Shown here in pieces: positions 35,681 through 44,933 of a stretch of 64,000 nt of DNA. The first letter of the stretch is position 1. Each line of letters starts with the position of its first letter. The translations under genes and the position numbers were made by a program. Source of the DNA: CBDDKZ01 sp965230415 (GTDB lineage Bacteria > Bacteroidota > Bacteroidia > Cytophagales > JAAEPT01); NCBI GenBank assembly GCA_965230415.1, contig CBDDKZ010000005.1, forward strand, positions 1,860,001-1,924,000, written 5' to 3'. The notes under the pieces are model-generated. The model had not been told where the DNA came from. It did not search any database and saw nothing but the letters and a program-made list of their open reading frames with translations.

Positions 35681-36640
35681 ATGAAAAACGCAATAGCTAT
35701 ACTGTTTTTGGCTGTATTTGCTCAAAAATCAGTAGCGCAAGTAGATTATTTCAGGGAGGAAACGGAATGGCATATTCAACATATTTTTGTTTCTTTTAGC
35801 TGTGGCCCTTCTTATAGTAATACTATCTATTATATAAGTGGTGATACTGTGATCAATGATAAGAATTACCGGGTTATAAAGACCATGGGTGAAAGGGTGG
35901 CATACCCATTTGGTAATTGCGATTGTATTGATATGGTGTACGCTCTGGAAGGAAGAACTTACTTTGTACGTCAGGAAGGTTACCAGGTCTATGAATATTA
36001 TTATGATACAGATACGCTCATATACGACTTTGACCTAAATATAGGAGAAGTGGTGACTCAGGGGATATATCAAGAAGAGCTTATTGGTGATACCGTGCAA
36101 TTAATCGATACCCTGGACGTAGACGGGGCGCTTTTGCGTAGGTTTCATTTCAAAAATCGAGATCCGAATACACATATCATGTTAATAGAAGGAATTGGTT
36201 TGGTTTTCAAAGATTCGCATGACCCAGGTTTTTTTCAGGGAGGTTTGTTCGTAAGCAATACAATGGATCTCGCAGATTCAGGAGATAATTTTTCCTGTTA
36301 TGCTTATGATGGTTCGCCCTATTTTCCCCATTCAACGGGTGAATGCGAATTTTATATTCCAGACCGCCAAATTAGAACTAACATAGAAGATGTAGAGCAA
36401 GTGACTTTAAACTTAAGTCCTAATCCTGTTGGGAGTCGCCTTACGGTTTCTACCAGCAGACCTCACATAGATGCCTGGGAGATATATAATATAAAAGGTG
36501 AAAAGGTTGCTGGTAATCGACGTCTTCAGCATACCCCACTAAGCATAGAACTTGATAATAGTTTGAAAGAAGGTGTTTACATGCTTTACCTTACTTCGGG
36601 TAATGATTTAAGAACAATGCGCTTCATTAAAAGGCAATAA
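35681..36640 (+). CDS. Secreted protein with T9SS sorting domain (paralogue of the gene at 41837)
   Basis: I place the start at the ATG 35681 because it opens a signal peptide (MKNAIAILF...SVAQ); an upstream in-frame ATG at 35636 would put 15 polar residues before it. The mature part (about 220 residues) contains YYISGDTVINDKNYRVIK, IYDFDLNIGEVV and LIEGIGLVFKD and has no known fold name. The end LSPNPVGSRLTVS to NDLRTMRFIKRQ is a T9SS type A sorting domain. It is clearly related to the protein at 41837 over the mature part, and its sorting domain resembles that of the large protein at 37539. Role unknown. Confidence 0.85.
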   Translation: MKNAIAILFLAVFAQKSVAQVDYFREETEWHIQHIFVSFSCGPSYSNTIYYISGDTVINDKNYRVIKTMGERVAYPFGNCDCIDMVYALEGRTYFVRQEGYQVYEYYYDTDTLIYDFDLNIGEVVTQGIYQEELIGDTVQLIDTLDVDGALLRRFHFKNRDPNTHIMLIEGIGLVFKDSHDPGFFQGGLFVSNTMDLADSGDNFSCYAYDGSPYFPHSTGECEFYIPDRQIRTNIEDVEQVTLNLSPNPVGSRLTVSTSRPHIDAWEIYNIKGEKVAGNRRLQHTPLSIELDNSLKEGVYMLYLTSGNDLRTMRFIKRQ

Positions 36641-36888
36641 ACAACTGTTTCCGGGTGTATCTTTCCCAAATGTCGTCGTACTACGTGTTGAAATGTAACA
36701 TTTAATACACAAAGTGTCATTTTTTAAGGATAAGCGGAAAAAAATCGGTTTATAACCGCCAGAACTGGCAGTTTTTACAAATAATAACCAGATATCATCA
36801 CTTTGGCACCGCTGATCAAACAAAATTTCTGAGCTTAAATTTTTCCGCCACCTTTGAAATGTAATTAAACGGTAAAACAACAAAGCTC

Positions 36889-37254
36889 ATGAAAAATTTA
36901 ATATTAGCCATTATAACAGTATTAGCAATAAACACTTTGGCTCAGGCTGGAGGGGATAACGGAAAAGATTCAAAACAAGCAGAAATGCACGTGTTACTTT
37001 ACGATGAAAATGGTGACACCCAAAAAGTACAATATGAAAAGAATGAGGACGGTGAGTTTGAGTTCAATAATTTGAGACCGGGAAATTATAAAATTGGACT
37101 GGGAGTAAATGATTCGGCACAGAAAGCGAGCATTTATGTGAGCGAAAAAAGATGCGAAACAGGTTTAGGCACTATTGTATTGAATTATGAATGGAATGCC
37201 ACCACCGTACAAAAGAACAGTCGTGCACAACGCGTGAACATTTGCCAAAAGTAG
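36889..37254 (+). CDS. Small secreted protein of unknown function
   Basis: A 121-residue protein with a signal peptide (MKNLILAIITVLAIN...AQAG). After a Gly/Asp-rich start (GGDNGKDSKQ), the segment MHVLLYDENGDTQKVQY followed by EFEFNNLRPGNYKIGLGV looks like one small Ig-like/carboxypeptidase-regulatory-type beta-sandwich (the LRPGNYKI turn is typical). Two cysteines (ERRCETGL-like region and the C-terminal NICQK) may form a disulfide. No sorting domain is seen, so it is likely periplasmic. It has its own terminator 43 bases downstream and is preceded by a 248-base spacer. Confidence 0.65.
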   Translation: MKNLILAIITVLAINTLAQAGGDNGKDSKQAEMHVLLYDENGDTQKVQYEKNEDGEFEFNNLRPGNYKIGLGVNDSAQKASIYVSEKRCETGLGTIVLNYEWNATTVQKNSRAQRVNICQK

Positions 37255-37296
37255 GCTATTAAAGTAGTACATTGCTTAGATTAGTTTTTAGAACCC

Positions 37297-37328
37297 GGGG
37301 CGGTCCATTTATGGTCCGCCCTTTTTTT
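37297..37328 (+). terminator. Intrinsic terminator after the small secreted protein gene
   Basis: GGGCGGTCCAT pairs with ATGGTCCGCCC with one T-T mismatch, followed by seven T. The stem is strong and the spacing (about 45 bases after the stop) is normal. Confidence 0.85.
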
Positions 37329-37424
37329 GTAGGAGACTTTTTACCGGACGGTTCGCGTTTAGCTACATTTCAAAAAATTTAACTATAAATGTTGGCTATG
37401 CGACAATTTCTTTGCTATATTGCT

Positions 37425-37442
37425 ATCGTTAACGTTAACGAT
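37425..37442. promoter_or_regulatory. Perfect 18-bp palindrome, LacI-type operator candidate
   Basis: ATCGTTAACGTTAACGAT is its own reverse complement over 18 bases. The centre TTAACGTTAA with flanking CG is typical of operators of LacI-family repressors. It lies about 97 bases before the start of the 1338-residue secreted protein, in the position of a promoter. No LacI gene is in the window. Confidence 0.55.
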
Positions 37443-37538
37443 TAAAATAATCGGCTTTTTATGCAGCCGATCCTCACAAATTGTTTTGCGTGTACCTTAC
37501 CTAAAACAATTTTTTTCTCACTACTAACAATTATAAAG

Positions 37539-40500
37539 ATGAAAAACCCAATTTATTTATCACAACAGGCCTTAAGCAAAGTAGCTGCTATGGGTCCACT
37601 ATTCAAACTATTGTTGTTATTGCTGTGCTATTATTCTTCAAGCCTGGCAGCTAGCGCACAGGTACTGGATATCAACGAAATGGTTCAATGCGGCAGCGTT
37701 CAGATTACTCATAACGAACTGAGCGCCGGGCCCATTTCAAACATTTTTGATGGTAACGAAGGTACGCTGGTACGAACACCAGACATTAGCCCATTGGTGG
37801 TTACACTGGAATTCAATGCACCGATTTTATTTTCCAAATCAAGTCTTTACATGACCCATGGATTTGGAACATGGACTTTGGAGGCAGCATCTTCTTTAAG
37901 CGATCTGGATAACAAAACAGGTACTTATGTGTTGGTACATGAGCATCTTGATGCTCCTGATCAACAATTAAGCACCAATGATTTTGCAGATTTTAATTGT
38001 TCTTTTGTACGATTGTCACATTATCGTACCGGGAATGATAAAAATGTGCATTGCAATGAATGGTATATCGAGGACGCATCTTACGTTCCGCTGACCTTTG
38101 CCACTCCTACCAGTCATGAGGTGTTTACATCCCAGGCTCCTATTAGTATAAGCATGAGCTCTGCTCCGCCAGAAACAGATAACGTGTTGTATGAAATTGA
38201 AGGTATGAGTGACCAGGTGGTTTCTACCGGCCCAAATTTCACAACTTCGTTTACGCCTCCTGCCTACGGATCGTACCTCATGAAAGCCATTGCGCGTAAT
38301 GAGTTTAACACGGAACTGGCCTGTCGTACGCAGCGTATTTTTGTGGTTGATGGTGCCAGTGCCGATTTGGGTGTAGCATACATTAAGCGTTTACCGGAAA
38401 TTGATTATGTGGAAAACAGTTCGCAACCGGATGTGGACGGGTGGCCAGCCGCAGGCCAGCAAATTACCTGGAGGGCCTATGTTTACAATAATTCGCTAAG
38501 TGCTCAAAACAATGTAAGCTACCAATTTCTTCTTAATGGTACTGTAGTTCATAGTGGTACAGTTAACATTGCTGCCAATGGTTTAACGGCCATCGATTTT
38601 AATACAAGCTGGTCTTTCGATCGCAGCGAATTAAAGTTCGAAATAGATGCTGACAATCAAATAGCAGAATCCAGTGAATCTAATAATGTAGTTAGCACCT
38701 GGACTGACGCCATTTCACTTAATCTGTATGTTGAACAGCCTGTTTTTGATTACTTCAGAGCTAATCAATACAAGCTGAATGTGGGTAGCATTACCTGGTA
38801 CGACTGGGCGCAGCAGCTACATATTAAAAGATGGAATGAGATGTTCGATTCGGCTGTTTTTCCGGAAACACCAAATGGTGTGTTCGATCGCATTCGTGTA
38901 GATAGTATTATTGTGGTTCCGGAAAATGCACTACCGCTCGCCGGAGGTCTGCCCAGTAATAACCCGAACGTCAACGATTTTACCGTGGACTTACAATGGG
39001 GTTTTGCTTCGAGCTTAATTGCGCCTAATAATTCCTTTTACAGCAATCATACAGCAATTAGTGACGAAAATAGTTTCTATTTCGAAGGTTCATTGATGCA
39101 TGAGCTGGGGCATGCACGTTATTTAGTAGACGGTTATGGTTTTAATGTACACACCCAAGACGGGCAAACACTTTTTGTGGAAGAAGATGGTGTAAATATT
39201 GCCGGTACGGATTATATGCCTTACGTAGGTAGCGGTAATATGGTGTACCAACACCCTCACGAAGGTTTGATGAGTAGCGATTATACTAAAATCGATCGTT
39301 ATTCTGCTGCTATGCTCAACAGGATTGAAGGCCAACGCGCGGTATGTGGCAATATGAATTTGCCTTGCAATGCGGGTATATACCTCGACGAGCTACCACA
39401 GAATAACCAATTTATTCTTAAGGACCAAGCTGGTAATTTGTTACAAAATGCTACTGTAGACGTTTATCAGACAGAAGTGCGATCGGGAGGGTTTTACCTC
39501 AAGACTATTGATAATACGCCGGATCTTCATTTTACCACAGGTACTGACGCTTCCTTCACTACAGGTCGTAACCCTTTTAATGACGGTGTTTTAAACCAGC
39601 CAACAGATGCTGTAATTTTGATCAGAGTGGAAACAGCTACTCATATCGGTTATGAGTTTTTCGACGCTTCATGGTGCAACCTGGCCTACTACAGTGGTGC
39701 AACCCAAAATGCCAGCTACGATATTAGCTATGATCACCTCATTGAGAAAGAGCCAGGCGGTGGATCTTGTTTATTAGATGGTGTGAATGATGAATATACC
39801 GTAGCACTGACTGAAGAAAACAGTAACTTGACATTGGATTGGGATGGTGCCGATGGTGTGGGACTGAGTTTCGTTTACCTCGACTATTGGATAAACGGAA
39901 ACTATCAGGGTTCGTACGCACCTAATGTCGACTTCAGTGCACGCATTTTTAGTATTGGCAACCTGAATGAAGGAGATGTTGTGGACTTTTTCTTCAAGTA
40001 CTCCACTCCTAATGGTCAGTATGCGCCAAGCGACCCCGATCATAGTCATATTTTCGGATCATGCGATAACTCCAACCCGGTCGACAATGATAACGACGGT
40101 TACGACGCCAGTGTCGACTGCGATGATAATAATCCGGCGATCAACCCGGGTGCTAAGGAAGATCATAACAACGGTATTGATGATAATTGTGATGGTGTGT
40201 CTGTTGAGTATGCATTTAGCCTGGACAAAACAACCATTTGTGTGGGTGAAGATGTAAAGGCTTCTTTGACTGCCAATGAGGGTGTTGAAGCGTACGAGTG
40301 GCTTTTTAGTGGTATTGAGCCTCACCAAACTTTCAACGGTAGCGGTCCGGTAACAACGTCGTTTAACAGTTCGGGTACGGTGGAAGTTATTTTGACTGCC
40401 ACGGTAGACGGTTTGCCTTACACAGCAGCCAGCCAGTTCATTACCGTTAATGATTGTATTATAGATCAGGACAACGATGGTTATGCCTCAGATGTGGATT

Positions 40501-41555
40501 GTAATGATAATGATCCAAATATCAATCCTGGTGCTACAGAAATTCACAATAACGGAGTGGATGACGACTGTGATGGTGTGTCTGTTGAGTATGCATTTAG
40601 CCTGGATAAAACAACTATTTGCGTGGGTGAAGATGTTACCGCTACTTTGACCGAAAATGAAGGAGTGGATCAGCATGAATGGCGTTTTCAGGGCATCAGC
40701 CCCAATCAAACGTTTACCGGAGAAGGTCCGATTACAACAAGTTTTGACGAACCAGGTACGGTAACAGTCATTTTATCGGTGGTAATAGGCAGTAGTACTT
40801 TTAGTGCTGCGAGCCAGACTATTACGGTGGAGACTTGTCCGGCAGATGCCGACCAGGATGGATATACCGCCGATGTGGATTGTAATGACAATGACCCTAA
40901 TATCAACCCGGGAGCGACCGACATACCTGACAATGGAATAGATGAAGATTGTGATGGGGAAGATGCCACTTCCAATTCGAATTGTACGGGAACAGGACCA
41001 AATAACGAATACGATTTTGAAGTTGTTGAAAATGGTTCTCAGGCAACTGTACGCTTTTTACCTTACGATCCGGCTTTCGGAAGCGGCTTCACTTACTTCG
41101 ATTATTGGGTGAACAATGTTTACAAAGGTTCTTATTGGATGAGTGGAAATCCGAAGAGCTACGGCATTAACAACCTGAACTCCGGTGATGTAGTTGATTT
41201 TCACTTTAAATATAACAACAATCAGGGTCAGTACATTGGCCAGCAGTCCGACCACAGTTTCACTTTTGGTGAGTGCAGTGGATCGGCGAAACTTAATTTA
41301 GGTGCACCCCTTGGGCATCTTGAAATTCAATTAAGTCCGAACCCTGTTGTTGATGTACTTACATTGGATACGGATGCCGGTCACATTGACGGCTGGATTC
41401 TTTACGATGCGAGTGGTAAGGCCATAGCTCAGAACTATTCGGGCTCTAAAACGCCATTTACCATAACATCCACAGTAGAATTGAAAAACGGTGTTTACAA
41501 TTTATTGATTTTGTCAGCTAATCAATCTAAAACAATGCGATTTATTAAGCAGTAA
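37539..41555 (+). CDS. Giant secreted zinc-peptidase-like protein with PKD, MopE-type metal motifs and T9SS sorting domain
   Basis: Start at ATG 37539 (1338 residues), which begins a long signal peptide ending in SLAASAQ; an in-frame ATG at 37461 is less likely. Order: a discoidin-like region (about 30-180), Ig-like and CARDB-type domains (to about 400), a metallopeptidase-like domain with MHELGHARYLVDGYG (HExxH at 521-525), then two copies of a YxDYWxN...GDVVDFxFKY domain surrounding three DxDxDGY...DCDG calcium/metal-binding motifs of the MopE type alternating with two PKD-like domains. It ends in LSPNPVVDVLTLD to TMRFIKQ, a sorting domain. Probably surface-exposed; substrate unknown. Confidence 0.85.
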   Translation: MKNPIYLSQQALSKVAAMGPLFKLLLLLLCYYSSSLAASAQVLDINEMVQCGSVQITHNELSAGPISNIFDGNEGTLVRTPDISPLVVTLEFNAPILFSKSSLYMTHGFGTWTLEAASSLSDLDNKTGTYVLVHEHLDAPDQQLSTNDFADFNCSFVRLSHYRTGNDKNVHCNEWYIEDASYVPLTFATPTSHEVFTSQAPISISMSSAPPETDNVLYEIEGMSDQVVSTGPNFTTSFTPPAYGSYLMKAIARNEFNTELACRTQRIFVVDGASADLGVAYIKRLPEIDYVENSSQPDVDGWPAAGQQITWRAYVYNNSLSAQNNVSYQFLLNGTVVHSGTVNIAANGLTAIDFNTSWSFDRSELKFEIDADNQIAESSESNNVVSTWTDAISLNLYVEQPVFDYFRANQYKLNVGSITWYDWAQQLHIKRWNEMFDSAVFPETPNGVFDRIRVDSIIVVPENALPLAGGLPSNNPNVNDFTVDLQWGFASSLIAPNNSFYSNHTAISDENSFYFEGSLMHELGHARYLVDGYGFNVHTQDGQTLFVEEDGVNIAGTDYMPYVGSGNMVYQHPHEGLMSSDYTKIDRYSAAMLNRIEGQRAVCGNMNLPCNAGIYLDELPQNNQFILKDQAGNLLQNATVDVYQTEVRSGGFYLKTIDNTPDLHFTTGTDASFTTGRNPFNDGVLNQPTDAVILIRVETATHIGYEFFDASWCNLAYYSGATQNASYDISYDHLIEKEPGGGSCLLDGVNDEYTVALTEENSNLTLDWDGADGVGLSFVYLDYWINGNYQGSYAPNVDFSARIFSIGNLNEGDVVDFFFKYSTPNGQYAPSDPDHSHIFGSCDNSNPVDNDNDGYDASVDCDDNNPAINPGAKEDHNNGIDDNCDGVSVEYAFSLDKTTICVGEDVKASLTANEGVEAYEWLFSGIEPHQTFNGSGPVTTSFNSSGTVEVILTATVDGLPYTAASQFITVNDCIIDQDNDGYASDVDCNDNDPNINPGATEIHNNGVDDDCDGVSVEYAFSLDKTTICVGEDVTATLTENEGVDQHEWRFQGISPNQTFTGEGPITTSFDEPGTVTVILSVVIGSSTFSAASQTITVETCPADADQDGYTADVDCNDNDPNINPGATDIPDNGIDEDCDGEDATSNSNCTGTGPNNEYDFEVVENGSQATVRFLPYDPAFGSGFTYFDYWVNNVYKGSYWMSGNPKSYGINNLNSGDVVDFHFKYNNNQGQYIGQQSDHSFTFGECSGSAKLNLGAPLGHLEIQLSPNPVVDVLTLDTDAGHIDGWILYDASGKAIAQNYSGSKTPFTITSTVELKNGVYNLLILSANQSKTMRFIKQ

Positions 41556-41563
41556 TTCACCGG

Positions 41564-41600
41564 GAGCTGTCGTGTAATTGCTCGCGGCAGCTCTTTATTT
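41564..41600 (+). terminator. Intrinsic terminator after the giant secreted protein gene
   Basis: GAGCTGTCG pairs with CGGCAGCTC (one G-T pair), with a loop of about 12 bases and a T-rich tail. Confidence 0.7.
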
Positions 41601-41836
41601 TTAACGCTGTATTTTTTAGAGAATACCAAGCTGATAGCCCTTAATTATTAGTTGCTTTGATTCAACTGTTGGCCGTTCTTTTGAAATCCAAAAAGCTTGA
41701 ATGTGCGCGTTCACCAAATTTTTTTTGAGCTAAGGGTTACTTTTTTACCGGTATAGTAATAGGATAAGAGTAGATTATGCCAGGCTCGGAACCTGACAAA
41801 TACTATTTCTGCTTTTTTTGAAACTATAATCTTCAA

Positions 41837-42802
41837 GTGATGAAAAGAATTTTTATACTACATGTCTTAATTTTAGTGTGTTTTTGTATAAAAGCACAGA
41901 TCAATTATTTTAAGAACGGTACGGAGTGGCGTCAGCGAACTACATTAATAGGACCTGCATGCTATTACTACAATGATCATGCTTATTACCTCGCATCAGA
42001 TACTGTTGTTGGAGGCAAAACTTATAAAAAGATACGTGTTAAGGGTGAACATACCAGTGAGGCTTATGGACCAACCCCCTCATGTGGAACGGACAGGACA
42101 TATAACGAGTACCGCTCATCACTAAGACAAGAAGGGCGTAAGATCTATGAATTGCAATCGGGCGGAACGGAAATACTGGCCTATGATTTTGATTTAAATA
42201 TCGGCGATACCGTTCATCAAGGTTATTACCAAGAGGTACTTTTTGGACAAGTGGTACGCAGCATAGATACCATTGGCACCGGTAACGATGAATTACTTCG
42301 TTTTAATTTTGATTCGCTGGAGCTGGATCCCGGGCTAGTAATGAGGGAGGTCGCTTTGGTTGAAGGAATAGGTGTAGTGATGAGGAAAGATCCAAATAAC
42401 GAATTTGACCCACTAGAAGGCGGTTTGTTTATAAGAGAATTTTTGACCATTGATTACGGGAATTCCTTTATTTGCTATTCAGTGGAAAAAATAGGTTATT
42501 TTCCCTTATTGGCAGTAGATTGCGAATTAAATGTCTCCACTCATAAAAGAATTATTGCAGAAGAGATGCATTATTACCCAAACCCCACAAGCGATTTTAT
42601 CAATATTGATATACCGGATAACTTGATCCTTTCAGACATTCATATCATAAACAATTTAGGGCAAATTGTGAAGAACTTCTATGCCATAAAAACAGCCAGT
42701 CAAATTAAATTGGAGCTGGAAGCTATAGCAAGTGGTAATTACTTTGTTCAAATGAATTTCGGGAACGCGGGAATGGCAACTTTTCCCCTTAGAATCAACT
42801 AA
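41837..42802 (+). CDS. Secreted protein with T9SS sorting domain (paralogue of the gene at 35681)
   Basis: A 321-residue protein with a signal peptide (MMKRIFILH...IKAQ). The mature part aligns with the protein at 35681: INYFKNGTEW/VDYFREETEW, YYLASDTVVGGKTYKKI, LAYDFDLNIGDTVHQGYYQE, VEGIGVVMRKDPN, EGGLFI. The C-terminal MHYYPNPTSDFINIDI to LRIN is a sorting domain, but of a different sub-sequence from that of the paralogue. The domain is unnamed to me. With 35681 and 37539 it forms a stretch of surface-protein genes. It converges on the AraC gene at 42841. Confidence 0.85.
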   Translation: MMKRIFILHVLILVCFCIKAQINYFKNGTEWRQRTTLIGPACYYYNDHAYYLASDTVVGGKTYKKIRVKGEHTSEAYGPTPSCGTDRTYNEYRSSLRQEGRKIYELQSGGTEILAYDFDLNIGDTVHQGYYQEVLFGQVVRSIDTIGTGNDELLRFNFDSLELDPGLVMREVALVEGIGVVMRKDPNNEFDPLEGGLFIREFLTIDYGNSFICYSVEKIGYFPLLAVDCELNVSTHKRIIAEEMHYYPNPTSDFINIDIPDNLILSDIHIINNLGQIVKNFYAIKTASQIKLELEAIASGNYFVQMNFGNAGMATFPLRIN

Positions 42803-42840
42803 AAGAAGCGGGTAATGTCTTTGGTGTTGTTTTCTTTTTA

Positions 42841-43206
42841 TTATCTACCGTTTAATCGAAATTGGCTGGGCGTCATGCCGGTTTTGAGCTTAAAAAGGCG
42901 ATTGAAATAATGCGGGTAATTGAAACCAAGGTCGTAGGCAATAGATCTTACACTTCTCATATCATTGAGCAACAGTTTCTTTGCTCTGTTGATGATACTC
43001 ATATGTATGTGGTCTAAAGCACTTCTCCCGGTTTCCCTGCGCAGTATTTCACTCAGGTAATTAGATGAAATACACAGGCAGTCTGCACAATATTTGATAG
43101 AAGGAAAACCGTGTTCCTGTAATTTTTCCGAATCGATATAACTTGCTACGAGCTCTTGGAACTCGTTGACAATTTCGTGCGGTTTTATAGGGCTTTTAGT
43201 TGGCAT
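42841..43206 (-). CDS. AraC-family DNA-binding domain protein, N-terminal sensor domain missing
   Basis: From the only in-frame ATG (43206) the product is 121 residues and consists of an AraC double helix-turn-helix: ADCLCISSNYLSEILRRETG and VRSIAYDLGFNYPHYFNRLFK ending in KTGMTPSQFR. Family members in Bacteroidota are about 290-300 residues with a sensor domain in front. An open frame extends upstream to a TTG at 43323, overlapping the MobA-like gene by 17 bases, but it adds only 39 residues of no known domain. Either the gene lost its N-terminus or it works as a DNA-binding-only regulator. It may regulate the Mo operon whose end it occupies. Confidence 0.75.
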   Translation of the reverse strand: MPTKSPIKPHEIVNEFQELVASYIDSEKLQEHGFPSIKYCADCLCISSNYLSEILRRETGRSALDHIHMSIINRAKKLLLNDMRSVRSIAYDLGFNYPHYFNRLFKLKTGMTPSQFRLNGR

Positions 43207-43306
43207 AGAATACTTGAATTGATCAATAGCCAAATTATTGCAAAGTGTTAAAAATATTGAACACAAATCTTGGAATTGATAACACAAAATAAATAAAATG
43301 AGCTCT

Positions 43307-43915
43307 TTATCCCTTGTCGTCAATAAATGAGCGGTAATCGTTCAAAGTGTCTATATCTCTGGTTTTGCGCTTTTCACTTTGGACATAGACAGCACTTTTA
43401 TTGCTGTTAATTAACGCTTGTGCACCTTTATGACCTTTTAATGCACTTAATTGATTGAAAAGTGTTTTATCAAAAAGTGCAGGTACACCGGGCTTGTCAT
43501 TGTACTGACCTGAAACAATCGTAGCGTTTTCATTTTTATACGTGTTAATCAACAAGTTTAAATAGGATGCATCAATGTCCGGCTGATCTGCCAGCACGAT
43601 TAACACAGCATCGGTGTTATAATCGTCAGACATGATGTGTTTGATGCCAAACGACAAGCTGCTACCAATGCCTTCAGACCAATTCTGATTATTTATAATT
43701 GTAATGGGGTATTGTTCAATATATGCATTTATTTGATCAAAATAGGCACCTAATACACAATATACTTTGGCCTTATTAATTTGCAGTGTTTGTTCTATTA
43801 CACAGGAAATCAATGTTTTACCCTTAATTGTTAACAGCTGCTTTATTTTATTGCCCATGCGCGAAGAGTTTCCCGCGCCAAGAATGAGAATAGCTATTTT
43901 AAGTTCATTGTTCAT
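43307..43915 (-). CDS. MobA-like nucleotidyltransferase (Mo cofactor cytidylyl/guanylyltransferase family)
   Basis: The 202-residue protein has the nucleotidyltransferase opening ILGAGNSSRMGNKIKQLL (LxxGxxxRMGxxKxLL) and the VLADQPDID acidic site near residue 100, as in MobA/MocA. MocA attaches CMP to molybdopterin for xanthine-oxidase-type enzymes; position behind XdhC and the molybdenum hydroxylase genes makes that role the likely one. The length is that of MocA. Its start overlaps the end of XdhC by 11 bases. The guanylyl variant (MobA) cannot be excluded from sequence alone. Confidence 0.83.
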   Translation of the reverse strand: MNNELKIAILILGAGNSSRMGNKIKQLLTIKGKTLISCVIEQTLQINKAKVYCVLGAYFDQINAYIEQYPITIINNQNWSEGIGSSLSFGIKHIMSDDYNTDAVLIVLADQPDIDASYLNLLINTYKNENATIVSGQYNDKPGVPALFDKTLFNQLSALKGHKGAQALINSNKSAVYVQSEKRKTRDIDTLNDYRSFIDDKG

Positions 43916-44918
43916 GTATAAAACCGGTAAATGTTTTTAGGGATATGGCTTCTTTTTGGTTTTTAATGGCCAGGATTTCGGCACATATGGCCAGGGCTAT
44001 TTCCTGGGACGTAATAGCACCTAAATGGAGACCTGCGGGTGCGTGAATACGATCTAATAATTCATATTCCATCAATGGGTCATTTTGTATCAAGTCATTG
44101 AAAAGTGCTTCTCTTCTCTTGGCAGCGCCTATAATTCCCAAATAACAAAGTTCTTTAGTATATAGGCTTCGCAAGTATTTTAAATCGAGTTGGTAACTGT
44201 GATTCATAATCACAACTGCCGTGTTTTTGTTGATGAGTGCATCGTCAAAAAATTCCGGTTCTATGTTGACTATTTTAGACGCTCCCGGGAATTGCTCAAT
44301 GGTTTTGGCTTCTTTGCCTTTGGCAATTATAATGACTTCCCAACCTAAAATAGATGCTTGCATGGATAGTTTTCCGGCATCGTGCTCCGCGCCAAAAATA
44401 ATAAGCCTGAATGGCGCTTCCATTGTTTGTTCAAAGCAAAGTAATTCCGGGTTGTTGTCGAATCGTTTATAAGCTGCAATTGATTTATTTTGCTTTGGAA
44501 AGTAAAAAACCGTACCAAAGTTGCCTTTGTATTGATCAATTCTTTGGTACGGGCTTTTTGCAATTATATCTTCTCTATGTGTGCGTGCATACTCCACCGC
44601 TTGTATGAGCTCATCTGATGGGGCAAATGGCTCTATTAAAATGTATAAGGTGCCTTCACAACCAAGTCGATACCTACCGTCGTAGGTGATAACACAAGCT
44701 TGGTTTGTTTTAAAAACGGTACTCGCCTGTCTCACAATTTCTTGCTCTACACAACCACCACTCACTGCGCCCGTGTAGTTTCCACAATCATCGATAAGCA
44801 TGCGTACTCCCGGTTTTCTGTAAGAGGATCCATCGAGATCTACCACAGTTGCCAACACGTAATCATTAGCCGGTCTTTGGGTATACGCATGAAGTATTTC
44901 ACTTAATTCATGAAACAT
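43905..44918 (-). CDS. XdhC/CoxI-family Mo-cofactor insertion chaperone
   Basis: A 337-residue protein with the XdhC N-terminal domain (ATVVDLDGSSYRKPGVRMLI, SGGCVEQEIV) and the C-terminal Rossmann-like domain (RLIIFGAEHDAGKLSMQA, ending LHLGAITSQEIALAICAEI). XdhC proteins bind the mature Mo cofactor, protect its sulfurated form and insert it into xanthine dehydrogenase-type enzymes. The gene follows the Mo subunit by 15 bases and overlaps the MobA-like gene, the standard order for such operons. A soluble cytoplasmic protein. Confidence 0.9.
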   Translation of the reverse strand: MFHELSEILHAYTQRPANDYVLATVVDLDGSSYRKPGVRMLIDDCGNYTGAVSGGCVEQEIVRQASTVFKTNQACVITYDGRYRLGCEGTLYILIEPFAPSDELIQAVEYARTHREDIIAKSPYQRIDQYKGNFGTVFYFPKQNKSIAAYKRFDNNPELLCFEQTMEAPFRLIIFGAEHDAGKLSMQASILGWEVIIIAKGKEAKTIEQFPGASKIVNIEPEFFDDALINKNTAVVIMNHSYQLDLKYLRSLYTKELCYLGIIGAAKRREALFNDLIQNDPLMEYELLDRIHAPAGLHLGAITSQEIALAICAEILAIKNQKEAISLKTFTGFIHEQ

Positions 44919-44933
44919 AAGACCAGGTTTTGA

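Noticed and set aside
36757..36776. GCCAG/CTGGC hairpin followed by five T before the small secreted protein gene
   Set aside because: Weak five-bp stem over 110 bases after the preceding stop; could be a minor terminator but not supportable.
40080..40960. Regularly spaced repeats looking at first like a short repeat array
   Set aside because: They lie in one long open frame and code for MopE-type motifs and PKD domains; spacing is about 380 bases, unlike CRISPR.
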